Positions 12,134-21,796 of a stretch of DNA of 64,000 bases are shown here, piece after piece. A model generated the notes under the pieces. That model ran no database searches. It was given only the letters and a program-made list of their open reading frames with translations, and was not told where the DNA came from. Source of the stretch: Bartonella sp. DB5-6 (GTDB lineage Bacteria; Pseudomonadota; Alphaproteobacteria; Rhizobiales; Rhizobiaceae); contig NZ_JH725120.1 in the NCBI RefSeq assembly GCF_000278115.1, positions 1-64,000 of the forward strand. Direction: 5' to 3'. Position 1 is the stretch's first letter, and each line of letters begins with the position of its first letter. A program made the position numbers and the translations under genes.

Positions 12134-12380
12134 TCATGCTACGAATAAGTTATATCTCAACGAATAAAGAGAGATATCACGCTTATATGAAGCACGCCTT
12201 ATCTCGCACAAATATGTAGCTTTTTCTGTTTCTACAATAAAATCTGGTTCGTAAGTATGTCCTTCTTGGTAGTCTATTATAAAAAAACTGGGACACGGTT
12301 TCAGTCCAGCTTAGCACTTCAGGTCCGTCCTCTAGAATATGAGAAAAGTGCAATTCTCCATCTACTGTATCAAACTTTTT
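12134..12380 (-). pseudogene. Type III restriction (Res) subunit C-terminal remnant
   Basis: Two minus-strand frames join into a short protein tail. The first reads KFDTVDGELHFSHILEDGPE and VLSWTETVSQFF. After a frameshift near 12270 the second reads DYQEGHTYEPDFIVETEKAT, then YLCEIRRASYKRDI, and stops at 12134. The Y-x-PDF-(9-14)-CEI pattern recalls the PD-(D/E)xK nuclease end of type III restriction endonuclease subunits, with EIR where active enzymes have E-x-K. The helicase domains and the modification gene are gone. The call rests on a short motif and is tentative. Confidence 0.45.
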
Positions 12381-12582
12381 CTTTTTGTCGCAATGTTTTA
12401 AAGTTTATAAAAACTAACTGATTAATGCTATTCTTATTCTAGAAATAACAATGACATCAAGGGGTATAATTTGTTAATAGGCTTGGCGTTATGTCAAAAT
12501 ATCAGCGATGAGATTGCTTTTTGGTTGTTTTAGAAATGAAATAATGAGCTCAAATATTGATGAATGAAACGGGAGGTTTAAA

Positions 12583-13509
12583 TTGAAAATATTAATTCCA
12601 GATGACTATCAAAAAGCCACCCTAACATTACAGTCTATTACAAAATTAATGAAATCGCATGAAGTGCTGGTTATAAATAATTTAGCTAAAGAATGTGATT
12701 TAGAAGATAAGCTCAAAGAGATAGATATTCTTATCTTAATCAGAGAGCGAACTATAGTTGATAGAGATCTTCTCCTGAAACTGCCAAATTTAAAATTAAT
12801 CTGCCAAACAGGCCCTATAGGTTCCCATATTGATATAGAAGCTTGTAGAGACTTAGGAATTGAAATATTAGACGGTGGTGGAGATCCAACTTCTGCTGCT
12901 GAATTTGCATGGCTCTTAATTATGTCTGCGCGTAGAAAACTCTATGAATCTGTGTCTGACATGAAAAAAGGACGATGGCAAACAACATTTGGCAACCAAA
13001 TGAAAGGGGCTACTCTTGGAATATTCGGGTTTGGGCGTATTGGTAAAATGGTTGCTCAATATGCTCAAGCTTTTGGCATGTCCATTTTGGTTTATGGGAG
13101 CGAGCGTTCAACGCAAGAAGCAAAAAATTTAGGTTATCATTTTACGCATTCAAAAGATGAATTTTTTACACGTCCTGACATTATATCCGTACATTTACGT
13201 TTAAGCGATAAAACCAGAGGAATCATTCAATTAGATGATCTATTGAGCATGAAACCTCATGCTATTTTTGTCAACACAGCACGTTCAGCTTTGGTTGAAA
13301 AAGGGGCGATAGAAAAAATACTAAGTTTGGAAAATTCAACTTACTTTGCACTGGATGTTTATGACAACGAGCCAGTATATGAGAGCAAATTATTGCAATC
13401 AGACAGAGTTCTTTGCACACCGCATCTGGGCTATGTGACTGGAGAAAGCTTTGAAAATTATATTGAAAAAGCTTGCCAAAATATAGCGTCTTTTATGAAG
13501 AGCGCTTAA
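12583..13509 (+). CDS. D-isomer-specific 2-hydroxyacid dehydrogenase
   Basis: An intact 308-residue NAD(P)-dependent dehydrogenase that would reduce a 2-oxo acid to a D-2-hydroxy acid, or the reverse. The nucleotide fold shows LGIFGFGRIGKMVAQYAQAF (G-x-G-x-x-G) near residue 146. HLRLSDKTRGII and FVNTARSALVEK follow, with ALDVYDNEPV (catalytic Glu region) and TPHLGY (catalytic His) near the end. An unusual TTG start is supported by GGGAGG 6 bases upstream. It leads a plus-strand group whose next two members, an MFS transporter and a clavaminate-synthase-like oxygenase, are dead. Members often act on phosphoglycerate, lactate, glyoxylate or hydroxypyruvate; the substrate here is unknown. Confidence 0.85.
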   Translation: MKILIPDDYQKATLTLQSITKLMKSHEVLVINNLAKECDLEDKLKEIDILILIRERTIVDRDLLLKLPNLKLICQTGPIGSHIDIEACRDLGIEILDGGGDPTSAAEFAWLLIMSARRKLYESVSDMKKGRWQTTFGNQMKGATLGIFGFGRIGKMVAQYAQAFGMSILVYGSERSTQEAKNLGYHFTHSKDEFFTRPDIISVHLRLSDKTRGIIQLDDLLSMKPHAIFVNTARSALVEKGAIEKILSLENSTYFALDVYDNEPVYESKLLQSDRVLCTPHLGYVTGESFENYIEKACQNIASFMKSA

Positions 13510-13739
13510 TGCCGGCTAAGCCAATGTTTGTAAAATTTATCTTATATCGCTAGCGTATTAAATTTGCACTACACATAACAGCTTATTTCTTTAAATTAAG
13601 CATATTCCTTAGCTTTAATATTAATACCAATCGTATTGACAGATTTTTATGTAATCCGCATAAAATAACTAATTTATTGTTACAATCATTATTAAAAAAG
13701 GCTACTTCATTGGAATACACTTTAACTGAAGGGGGCTAA

Positions 13740-14932
13740 GTGAGCAATAATAAATTTATAGAAAAAAATATTATAGATGGATTGTATTGCTTGTTGCCAC
13801 TATCGCTCAAGCATGAGCCTGCTTCTTTGTTTAAGGGATTGGTCCTTTAGCTGAATTTTTTTAAGAAGGATTTCTCGCTTAGTGACTCTCAGATAGGTTT
13901 GCTGTCTTCAGCAGCGCAGTTTCTACTTATAGCTGGCGAATTACTAGACAAATCTAACGAGCGCTATATTGTTGGAGTTGGCGCGGTCGGCGTTTCTGTC
14001 ACTCTTTTGTTGGGAGCAATCGCAGATAACTATATTTCCCTTTTGATCTGTTTGCTAATTGTAGGAGGATTTTATAGTTCTGCTCAATCCAGTGGCGCTA
14101 AATCTGTTTCTTCATGGTTTCCACAATCGCAACGCGGATTTGCAATGGGAATAAGGCAGGCGGGACTACCATTAGGTGGGGCATTAGCTGGGATAGTTCT
14201 TCCTGCTAGTGCATTTGTCTATGGCATACAAAGTGCGTTTTTGGTCGGTGCCATAGTTTCTTTTTTAGGTGGATGTACATTTATTATTTTTTATCACTCA
14301 CCAGCAAAAGTTGTAGCTATCGTTCCAGAAAGCAAGGCAAGAGTTTCGTTCTATGCAAATGTAAGGTCTCGTCTTGCGATGTTGGCTGCGCCGCATATGA
14401 AGAATATTATTTTTTCAGGCGTTTCACTTGTGATCGTTCAATATGTTTTAACCATTTTTATAACGATTTATTTTTATAGAATCTATCACCTGTCTCTAGA
14501 TAAAAGTGCTTATTTGTTTTTTGTTTCACAGGCTTCTGGTGCCTTAGGAAGAATTATTTTAGCAGCGTGGAGTGATTATTGTAGAAACGGACGATTTTTT
14601 CCTGTCTTGTTTTGCATGATTGCAGTCGTTTTTGGATTTTTAATATTAATTTTGGGCATGAGTGGATCCATAATTTATTTAACTATTTTATCTGCTTGGT
14701 TAGGTTTTTTGGATTAGGATGGCATGGCCCTTGGGTTGCTTATATTGTAGACTCTTCGCCGAAAGAAAGCGTTGGCTTTTCTCTGGGTTTAGCAATGTCT
14801 GTAAATCAAATCGCAATTATTACTGCTTCACCATTATTTGGATTAATCCAAGATTTTACAGACACTTATTTACTAACATGGCTGATTTTAATTTTAATGA
14901 TTATTTTTTCACTTTTCTTAATAAAAAAGTAG
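13740..14932 (+). pseudogene. MFS permease, frameshifted and with stops
   Basis: A nearly full-length MFS transporter, now broken. A GTG start follows AAGGGGG; the true N-terminal reading (IVLLVATIAQA, then IGPLAEFF) contains two or three in-frame stops and a frame change before 13890. A long open part follows with QIGLLSSAAQFLLIAGELLD, then SSWFPQSQRGFAMGIRQAGL and PLGGALAGIVLPA, typical of MFS helices 1-5. A TAG at 14715, one base out of frame, separates this from the last two helices, which read GLGWHGPWVAYIVDSSPKE to the end at 14932. It lies 230 bases after the dehydrogenase and 27 bases before the oxygenase relic, consistent with one former operon. The best open segment is 272 residues, so a partial protein could still be made. 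Confidence 0.8.
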
Positions 14933-14959
14933 GGAAATATAATTGAGGAGGAAATTATA

Positions 14960-15956
14960 ATGATAAATGAAAATACTTTTGAATTGAACAATGGCGAAAG
15001 AGACAAACTTTGGGAGGCTTCAGACCATGTTATTTATGATCCATACGGTAGTATTGAATATTCGGTTGAGCTAAAAAAACAGCATTTTCGCTGCTACCAC
15101 ATAGAATATTGACAATTCTTATAAAGAAAAAGGTGTCTATTACTCCTAGACCATATTTAATCTTTGAAAACCTTCCAATTGATAGACAAATTAATACGTC
15201 ACCTACTCCTTATAATTTAGATGCGTCTTGTAAAAGTGGCTATATTAGCGAAAATTTAATTATGATGTTTTCTTTATTAATCGGAGAGCCTTATTCAATT
15301 AAGTTTGAAAGCAAACATATAGTAAATAACCTAGTTTCTTTAGAGGATAATAAAAAAGATTATACAGGATTAGGATCTGACGTTGAGTTAGATTTTCATA
15401 TAGAAAATGCTGCACTAAAATTTATAACTGGTTTAAATTTATCTCCTAAAAGGATACTTTTATCTGGTATTCGCAATGAAGTTGATGGCCCGTTAACGAG
15501 AATATCTGTTGCACATCTAGCTTTAAAACTTTTAAGTGAGAAGGATTTGAATAGCTTAAGGGATAATTTATATATAATTAATGTTCCTATAGATGGAGAA
15601 AAAATGGGGTAACCTCTACAAGTAAAGTGCCCCTAGTTCGAGGAGACAGTGAATTCCCAGATATCGGCACTGTTTTTTATCTGGGCATGTTAGAACCATA
15701 GTCAAAAAAAGCCAAGGAAGCTTTAGATCAATTTTATGAAGCTACTAAGGCTGTATCTTTTGGAATTGATGTACAACCAGGAAGATTATTATAGATTGAT
15801 AACAGAATGGCTCTACACTCTAGAGAGAAATTTTTTGGGTCATTTGATAGGAAAATCCAATGCGGTGGATTCAAAGAGTATTTGTGTCTGCAGATTTATG
15901 GAATCATAGATATGTGGAACAAATATAAAGAAAGAGTATTTGATTTTCAATGTTAA
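14960..15956 (+). pseudogene. Clavaminate-synthase-like (TauD/TfdA) oxygenase, broken
   Basis: Relic of a 2-oxoglutarate/Fe(II) oxygenase of the clavaminate synthase-like/TfdA-TauD superfamily. GAGGAGG precedes the ATG. Frame one reads MINENTFELNNGERDKLWEA to about 15090. Frame two (15109-15612) shows LIFENLPIDRQINTSPTPYN and LGSDVELDFHIENAALKF, where H-x-E are iron ligands, and GIRNEVDGPLTRIS. Frame three continues LVRGDSEFPDIGTVFYLGML and FGIDVQPGRLL, then NRMALHSREKFFGSFD, which carries the distal His and the Arg that binds 2OG. The iron and 2OG residues are all still readable, so decay seems recent. It is the last gene of the group starting at 12583. Such enzymes commonly hydroxylate free amino acids; the substrate here is unknown. 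Confidence 0.7.
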
Positions 15957-16618
15957 TGTCCTGATAATGATATGACGTTGAGTATTATTCTGGTTTATAT
16001 GTTAACTACACATCTCATATGTAGAGACTTCTCCCGCATAATCAGGTGAAGTTACTACCTGATTATAAGCTATGGTGGCCAATTGATTTTCTATGGCTGC
16101 GTTTGATCTTTGTTATTTTTTCCCTTCCTTTCAAGCCGCTAAGGGGATTCTCCTATCAAGCCCTTGAAAGAGCGATTTGGAGTAATTTCATAATGCGAAA
16201 CCAAAACATAGTGACAAACTATTGTTTTCATAGGCATGACGGTTTGCATGGCTTCACCCTTCAAGCACGGTGGCTTTTTTCTTGCACGATGGAATCTTTC
16301 ATATATGAGACAACATAATTAATTTATAACAGATAATTCAATATATTATCTAAAAAATGCACCGAAATAGCTATTAATGTGAACATATGAATTAAAAAAC
16401 AAACATCGCGTACAAATAAATTCAAACATAATTGCACACGACTTATAACATTTTTTAGATGAACAAATAATAATACACCCCCCTCTCTTTAAACAAAGAA
16501 TGAAAATCATAAAATGAGCTCTAAGGATAATAGGAACTCTCCACAAAGAAGAGACAGAGATGAAGACTCCAAAGACTTCATCATCACCATCCTTTACTAT
16601 TTTGTTAATATACTCATT
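15957..16618. other. Intergenic between oxygenase relic and ilvB
   Basis: About 660 bases. A plus-strand ORF at 16046-16318 has no recognisable protein character. On the opposite strand (about 16247 down to 16131) a short frame reads KTIVCHYVLVSHYEITPNRS before a stop; I cannot assign it. A weak hairpin (GATGAAG/CTTCATC, 16559-16582) lies after the ilvB stop but lacks a T run. Notably, no ilvN (acetolactate synthase small subunit) is found here, its usual place. Confidence 0.4.
16038..16066. repeat. Perfect 10-bp inverted repeat
   Basis: ATAATCAGGT and its exact reverse complement ACCTGATTAT lie 9 bases apart, about 80 bases after the oxygenase relic. There is no T run on either side, so it is a poor terminator. 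It may be an operator-like site or a leftover structure. A second, weaker inverted pair (CTTTCAAG/CTTGAAAG) lies at 16128-16170. Confidence 0.45.
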
Positions 16619-18418
16619 TTATACAAGAATCTTTCCTTCGGAAGAAACAGCATTTGCAACGGCTTCATCATTAGCTTCATCAGGTAACAGCATATCATTA
16701 TGCGCACACCCAGATGGAATCATGGGAAAACAGTTTTCTAAATTAGCAACACGACAATCGAAGAGAACTGGCTTATCACAATCAATCATTTGCTGAATTT
16801 TATCATCAAGTTCATCTGGATGTGAACAACAAAGACCAACCACTCCGTAAGCTTGTGCCAATTTTACAAAGTCAGGCATCGATTCCGTATAAGAATGAGA
16901 AAGACGATTGCCATGCAACAATTGCTGCCACTGTCGGACCATACCCATATACTGATTATTTAAAATAAAAATTTTCACTGGTGTATTATGTTGAATTGCT
17001 GTTGCGAGCTCTTGAATATTCATCTGAATTGAAGCATCCCCAGAAATACATAACACAAGCGCATCAGGGTGTGCTATTTGAACACCAATAGCAGCAGGAA
17101 GACCATACCCCATAGTTCCAAGACCACCAGAAGTCATCCAATGTTTTGGCTCATCAAAACGATAATACTGTGCAGCCCACATCTGATGCTGCCCAACATC
17201 AGTCGTGACATAAGCATGCACATCTTTGGTAAGTGCATAAAGCCGTTCAAGAGCATATTGTGGCATAATGACATCTTTTTTCTTCATATATGCTAATGAA
17301 TTACGAGCTTTCCAGCGATTGATTTGCTTCCACCACTCCTTACGACTTTCGCTTTTAAATATTGGCTGCTGCATATGCAAGCGTCGATTGATATCTCCCA
17401 AAACATCAGCTACATCGCCAATAAGTGGAACTTCTACTTTTACAATCTTATTGATAGAAGAAGGATCTATATCAATATGAATAATACGCGCATGAGGAGC
17501 AAACGCATCAAGCCGCCCAGTAATACGATCATCAAACCGTGCACCAACAGCTAACATAACATCACAATCATGCATGGCCATATTAGCCTCATAGGTTCCA
17601 TGCATTCCAAGCATTCCAAGCCAATTCTTGCCAGAAGCAGGATAAGCACCAAGTCCCATAAGCGTCGAAGTGATCGGGAAGTCTCCTAGTTGAACCAAAT
17701 CATGCAAAAGCTGTACAGCTTCAGGGCCCGATGAAATGACACCACCACCAGAATAAATAACAGGGCGTTTTGCTTCTGCTAAAAGAGAAACAGCACATTC
17801 GATAGTCTTAGTATTCTCTTTAAACTGTGGACGAGAACGCAGAGATGCCGAAACTTGAGGAGCTCTATAAACACCTGAAGCAAATTGCACATCTTTAGGA
17901 ATATCAATCAAAACCGGCCCTGGACGTCCTGATTGAGCAATAGAAAAAGATTCATGAATGATTGCTGCAAGATCATTCACATTTTCGACCAAACAATTAT
18001 ATTTAGTACAAGACTTTGTAATACCAACCGTGTCAGCTTCTTGAAAACCATTTGTTCCAATCACAGTTGTTGGAACTTGACCAGAAAAACAAACAAGTGG
18101 GATAGAATCCATAAGCGCATCTTGCAAAGGTGTCACAGCATTCGTTGCCCCTGGACCAGAAGTCACCAGCATAACGCCTACTTTCCCTGTACTACGTGCA
18201 TAACCTTCAGCAGCATGACCCGCTGCTTGTTCATGACGCACCAAAATATGACGAACTGCATCTTGTTGATAAATAACATCAAAAATAGGAAGAACAGCCC
18301 CACCAGGATAACCAAAGAGATGTTTAACCCCTTGATCAATAAGAGCTTGAACCACCATTTCAGCACCCGACATTATTTGTCCGTCTGCATTCTCTTGCAA
18401 TCTTGGATGATCTGTCAT
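16619..18418 (-). CDS. ilvB: Acetolactate synthase large subunit
   Basis: Thiamine-diphosphate-dependent acetohydroxyacid synthase catalytic subunit, about 599 residues. It joins two pyruvates, or pyruvate and 2-oxobutyrate, in the first common step of valine/leucine and isoleucine synthesis. Seen in order: [14 protein letters not shown], then [15 protein letters not shown] with the catalytic Glu, [17 protein letters not shown]-region motifs in the middle third ([11 protein letters not shown]), and near the C-terminus [14 protein letters not shown] leading to [10 protein letters not shown], the ThDP-binding GD...NN motif. The ATG at 18418 is chosen because the upstream in-frame ATG (18445) sits at the edge of an attenuator hairpin, while GAGTGGGA precedes this one. 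No regulatory-subunit gene (ilvN/ilvH) follows. Confidence 0.93.
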   Translation of the reverse strand: MTDHPRLQENADGQIMSGAEMVVQALIDQGVKHLFGYPGGAVLPIFDVIYQQDAVRHILVRHEQAAGHAAEGYARSTGKVGVMLVTSGPGATNAVTPLQDALMDSIPLVCFSGQVPTTVIGTNGFQEADTVGITKSCTKYNCLVENVNDLAAIIHESFSIAQSGRPGPVLIDIPKDVQFASGVYRAPQVSASLRSRPQFKENTKTIECAVSLLAEAKRPVIYSGGGVISSGPEAVQLLHDLVQLGDFPITSTLMGLGAYPASGKNWLGMLGMHGTYEANMAMHDCDVMLAVGARFDDRITGRLDAFAPHARIIHIDIDPSSINKIVKVEVPLIGDVADVLGDINRRLHMQQPIFKSESRKEWWKQINRWKARNSLAYMKKKDVIMPQYALERLYALTKDVHAYVTTDVGQHQMWAAQYYRFDEPKHWMTSGGLGTMGYGLPAAIGVQIAHPDALVLCISGDASIQMNIQELATAIQHNTPVKIFILNNQYMGMVRQWQQLLHGNRLSHSYTESMPDFVKLAQAYGVVGLCCSHPDELDDKIQQMIDCDKPVLFDCRVANLENCFPMIPSGCAHNDMLLPDEANDEAVANAVSSEGKILV

Positions 18419-18445
18419 TTTTCCCACTCGCCTACTTGGTAGCAT

Positions 18446-18495
18446 AATAAAAAAGCCCCCGAAGGAGCCTATAAAAAAAGGCTCCGAGAGAGCCC
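18446..18495 (-). promoter_or_regulatory. Attenuator-like double hairpin before ilvB
   Basis: On the minus strand the leader holds two terminator-like hairpins in a row. The upstream one pairs GGCTC (18490-18494) with GAGCC (18480-18484), followed by T7. The downstream one is a 7-bp stem closed by a C(TTCG)G tetraloop (18453-18470) and followed by T6. The 3' arm of the first (GGAGCCT, 18479-18485) is also a perfect 7-bp complement of the 5' arm of the second (AGGCTCC, 18464-18470), so an alternative antiterminator could displace both. This fits transcription attenuation of ilvB. Which signal is sensed is not clear. Confidence 0.7.
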
Positions 18496-18573
18496 ATTAC
18501 ACACAAAACATATATTGCATGCCCCCCCACTTCGCATAAAAAACGTAAGAAGAATATTCCTTTATGGCAGGAG

Positions 18574-18602
18574 ATTTTAATTCTATTGATGTCATTCGTC
18601 AA
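18574..18602 (-). promoter_or_regulatory. Likely sigma-70-type promoter of ilvB leader
   Basis: On the minus strand TTGACG (18597-18602), a 17-base spacer and TAAAAT (18574-18579) make a good -35/-10 pair. Transcription from about 18567 would give a leader of roughly 120 bases carrying the two hairpins. Prediction by eye only. Confidence 0.55.
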
Positions 18603-18679
18603 TAAAAAATTATATTTCCTAAAAAATCTCTATTCACTACTATCTTTCTGATTTTTTTTCAAACTTCTCACCTCTTTTA

Positions 18680-19552
18680 TCAAGAAATAGGCGTCCACTC
18701 TTCATCAAATTGATTACGAAACCATGTCATTTGCCTTTTTGCATATCTCCTTGTCTGTGTTTTTACTGCTTCAAGAGCATTCTCAAAACTTCTATATCCA
18801 TCCAAATAAGCTATAAATTCAGGTATACCAATAGCCTTCATCGCTGGTAACAAAGGGGAAATCATGAGCTTTTTCATAGCAACCACTTCTTCTAAAGCAC
18901 CTTTTTCAAACATAAAGTCCAACCGCTTATGAATACGTTCATAAAGCAATTGACGTGATGGAATGAGAAGAATTTTTTCGGCACAATTTGGCACAATCAA
19001 AGGGGGAGTTTTTTGTTTCTGCCACCAGCTTAACTTCTTATCAGTTGCATCATAAACTTCCAAAGCACGGATGATACGCTGACCATCTTGTGAAGAAATT
19101 TTCTCAGCGAGAACAGCATCAACCTGCAACAACTGACGATAAAGGCTTTCAGCTCCTTCTTTATCAAGCCGAAATCGCCATTTCTGCCGCACAACATCTG
19201 GAACATGAGGAATTTTTGCAATCCCCTCTAAAAGGGCACGAAAATACAGCCCTGTTCCACCAACAAAAATAAGTGATTTCGACGTAAATGTAGTCAACAA
19301 TTTCTCAACATCACGCGACCATTGCCCTACTGAATAATTCAGAGTAGGACTCACATAACCATAAAGATAATGTGGAACAATTGCAGTATCAGCCTCCGTT
19401 GGCCGTGCCGTTAAAATATTTAAAACATCATAAACCTGCATTGAATCAGTGTTGATGATAAGAGCATTTTTTTCTTTGGCCATCTGTAAGGCAAGCGCTG
19501 ATTTTCCACTTGCTGTTGGCCCCGCTATCAATGTAATCGTTCTCTGTATCAT
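18680..19552 (-). CDS. miaA: tRNA dimethylallyltransferase
   Basis: MiaA, 290 residues, transfers the dimethylallyl group to N6 of A37 in tRNAs reading UNN codons. The P-loop GPTASGKSALALQMA is at residues 11-25, followed by INTDSMQVYDVLNILTARPT (substrate-binding Asp and the T-A-R-P-T family signature) and FVGGTGLYFRALLEGIA. The C-terminal TQTRRYAKRQMTWFRNQ is the usual R-Y-A-K-R-Q family signature. It lies between degP and ilvB on the minus strand with about 260 bases to the ilvB leader promoter region. Confidence 0.95.
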   Translation of the reverse strand: MIQRTITLIAGPTASGKSALALQMAKEKNALIINTDSMQVYDVLNILTARPTEADTAIVPHYLYGYVSPTLNYSVGQWSRDVEKLLTTFTSKSLIFVGGTGLYFRALLEGIAKIPHVPDVVRQKWRFRLDKEGAESLYRQLLQVDAVLAEKISSQDGQRIIRALEVYDATDKKLSWWQKQKTPPLIVPNCAEKILLIPSRQLLYERIHKRLDFMFEKGALEEVVAMKKLMISPLLPAMKAIGIPEFIAYLDGYRSFENALEAVKTQTRRYAKRQMTWFRNQFDEEWTPIS

Positions 19553-20142
19553 GAATGGAAATGCCTATATCCATTAATCAACAACTTATTGCAACACACA
19601 TAATCAACCCCTAACCCTGCATTTCATTCACCGTGTCAAAGAGTGAACTCTTCAAACAAAATACAAGCAAAAAAATTCTATAATTAATACAGAGAAAGCG
19701 CCTATAATTATTCTACCACTTTTGAAAAAATGAACACAATAATAACCCCTAAAAAAGTCTCAAAGCATTTCCTTTTGCTATCATTATGCAATAATAAAAC
19801 ACAACCACGAAATTTTTTCAGGATGACCATCATAAACAAACATACTTTTTACAATTCTATACAGAAATAAATGATATTTTTTATAATAAATCTTCAGCAA
19901 ATTACTTTTTTAAAGCACTCATTTTCCTCATATTGTTTCTTTCCCATCAACCACAAAACAAGACGCAACAACTCTCACAAATTATGAGCTCTAATACGAA
20001 TCTTCCTGTAATAATTGCTATTTAAAGAACCGAAGCGAGTAAACAATCATCTATCGCATACGTTTATAACGATAACAGAGACATAAACGGTTAAACACAC
20101 ATTCAAAAAATAATCTCCAAAGCAACAATCCACCCCCAAATA
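19553..20142. other. Intergenic, no gene seen
   Basis: About 590 AT-rich bases between degP and miaA. I find no open frame with protein character, no RNA and no clear terminator. It presumably holds the miaA promoter. Confidence 0.35.
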
Positions 20143-21645
20143 TCAATCTATTGGAATCGTTACGAACCGTAACTCTCCATCTGGCTGAGCAACAATGCAT
20201 AGAGCATTTTTGCGTCCAGCTTCACGTAATTTGTGAATACGTTTTTTAGCCTCATCAATTGTTGTGACAGAACTTTGATTAATATCAACAATCACTTCAC
20301 CAATGCGAATACGCTTTTTATCTGCCGCGCTATTTTGTGTAACAGATGTCACCACCAATCCTCGAACCTTATCCGTAATTGAATAACGATGACGCAAATC
20401 CGCTGTCAGCTCAGATAATGTCATTCCCATAAATTGTACTGTCATGCTTTTCGATACAGAACTGTTTTTTTCATCATCGGATTCTTCTTCTGTATTTTCA
20501 TTTGCGTCTGTCTCAATCAAACGACCAAGCTTAACCTGTACAGTTTTCTCCTGCCCGTCCCGAAAAACAGTAACATCTACCACTTTTCCTTCTGGACTTT
20601 CCGCCACTAAACGCGGTAAATCACGTGCATGCTTAATTTTCGCATCCCCAAAGGAAAGAATAACATCTCCATCCTGTAACTGGCTATTATCGACATTCGC
20701 CTGTTCTATTTTACCAGCAACCAATGCCCCCACAGCGTCGTCCAGTTTCAAACTTTTTGCAATATCTTCTGTCACCGGTTGAATACGAATAGCTAACCAA
20801 CCACGCCTTATTTCTCCAAAATCACGTAACTGATTAATCACAGAAAGAGCCATATCGGATGGTATTGCAAAACCAATACCAATAGACCCTCCAGAAGGCG
20901 AAATAATTGCCGTATTAATCCCAATCACCTCACCATTTCTATCAAACAACGGACCACCAGAATTTCCTCGGTTAATCGCTGCATCTGTCTGAATAAAATT
21001 ATCATAAGGACCAGCATTAAGATCACGATTGCGTGCAGAAATAATACCAACAGTTACACTTCCACCAAAACCATAGGGATTCCCGATAGCCATCACCCAA
21101 TCACCAATGCGTGCTTTTTCTGAATCACCAAAACGCACAGCCTTTAATTTTTTATTTCCTGCATCCACCTGAAGTAATGCTAAATCAGTCTTACTATCCT
21201 TTCCAAGCAATTTTGCTTTCAGCTTTGTACCATCGGTAAAATTAACTTCAATATCATCAGCATCAACAATAACGTGATAATTTGTAACAATAAGTCCTTT
21301 TTGCGCATCAATCACAAAACCAGATCCCAAAGAAGGTACCTTTTGAAACTGACTATCCTTTTGACCATTTTTAGGTGTAAAAAAATCACTAAAATATTCT
21401 TGCAACAATGAATCTTTCGGAATAACAGGTATCGAAGTGTACTCATCCTGTTCGGTTCCTTCAACAATTTGTGCTGTGGAAATATTCACAACCGTCTCCA
21501 AAAGCTCAGCGGCTAAATCAGGAATCGGAAGATGTGTATTCTTTGTCTCCTCCCCCCAAGAAAAACTGATTGAGGTTAATAAAAATAAAACCACACAAAC
21601 AACAATTTTTGTAGCAAAAAACTTCAAAGATGTATTTCTACCCAT
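20143..21645 (-). CDS. degP: Periplasmic serine protease of the Do/DegP family
   Basis: HtrA/DegP-type periplasmic protease-chaperone, 500 residues. The N-terminus is a signal peptide (basic residues, then IVVCVVLFLLTSISFSWG). The trypsin-like domain shows the triad His in TNYHVIVDADD, Asp in SKTDLALLQV, and Ser in RGNSGGPLFDRNG. Two PDZ domains follow: the first around residues 275-370 (RGWLAIRIQPVTEDIAKSL), the second at the C-terminus (VRGLVVTSVTQNSAADK), separated by an acidic linker. It degrades or refolds misfolded envelope proteins. The upstream neighbours hflK/hflC on the same strand keep the common rhizobial order. A 151-base gap to hflC suggests a separate promoter is possible. Confidence 0.93.
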   Translation of the reverse strand: MGRNTSLKFFATKIVVCVVLFLLTSISFSWGEETKNTHLPIPDLAAELLETVVNISTAQIVEGTEQDEYTSIPVIPKDSLLQEYFSDFFTPKNGQKDSQFQKVPSLGSGFVIDAQKGLIVTNYHVIVDADDIEVNFTDGTKLKAKLLGKDSKTDLALLQVDAGNKKLKAVRFGDSEKARIGDWVMAIGNPYGFGGSVTVGIISARNRDLNAGPYDNFIQTDAAINRGNSGGPLFDRNGEVIGINTAIISPSGGSIGIGFAIPSDMALSVINQLRDFGEIRRGWLAIRIQPVTEDIAKSLKLDDAVGALVAGKIEQANVDNSQLQDGDVILSFGDAKIKHARDLPRLVAESPEGKVVDVTVFRDGQEKTVQVKLGRLIETDANENTEEESDDEKNSSVSKSMTVQFMGMTLSELTADLRHRYSITDKVRGLVVTSVTQNSAADKKRIRIGEVIVDINQSSVTTIDEAKKRIHKLREAGRKNALCIVAQPDGELRFVTIPID

Positions 21646-21796
21646 GACATGCCTTTAACAAAATGCTGCAAAAAGCCTCACTAAATTTATTTATGCAAAA
21701 TCAGTATGGCCCAATACCCTAGCTCTTATCATAAAAGAAAGCGACCACTGACGACACTTCTCATATCAAAGCTCCTTCAACAGTCTACTGTGTCAT

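Noticed and set aside
16046-16318. 90-residue plus-strand ORF between the oxygenase relic and ilvB
   Set aside because: No family features, starts inside an inverted repeat and has no ribosome site; composition looks like non-coding DNA.
17933-18442. 169-residue plus-strand ORF opposite ilvB
   Set aside because: It is antisense to a well-conserved ilvB segment and has no family character of its own.
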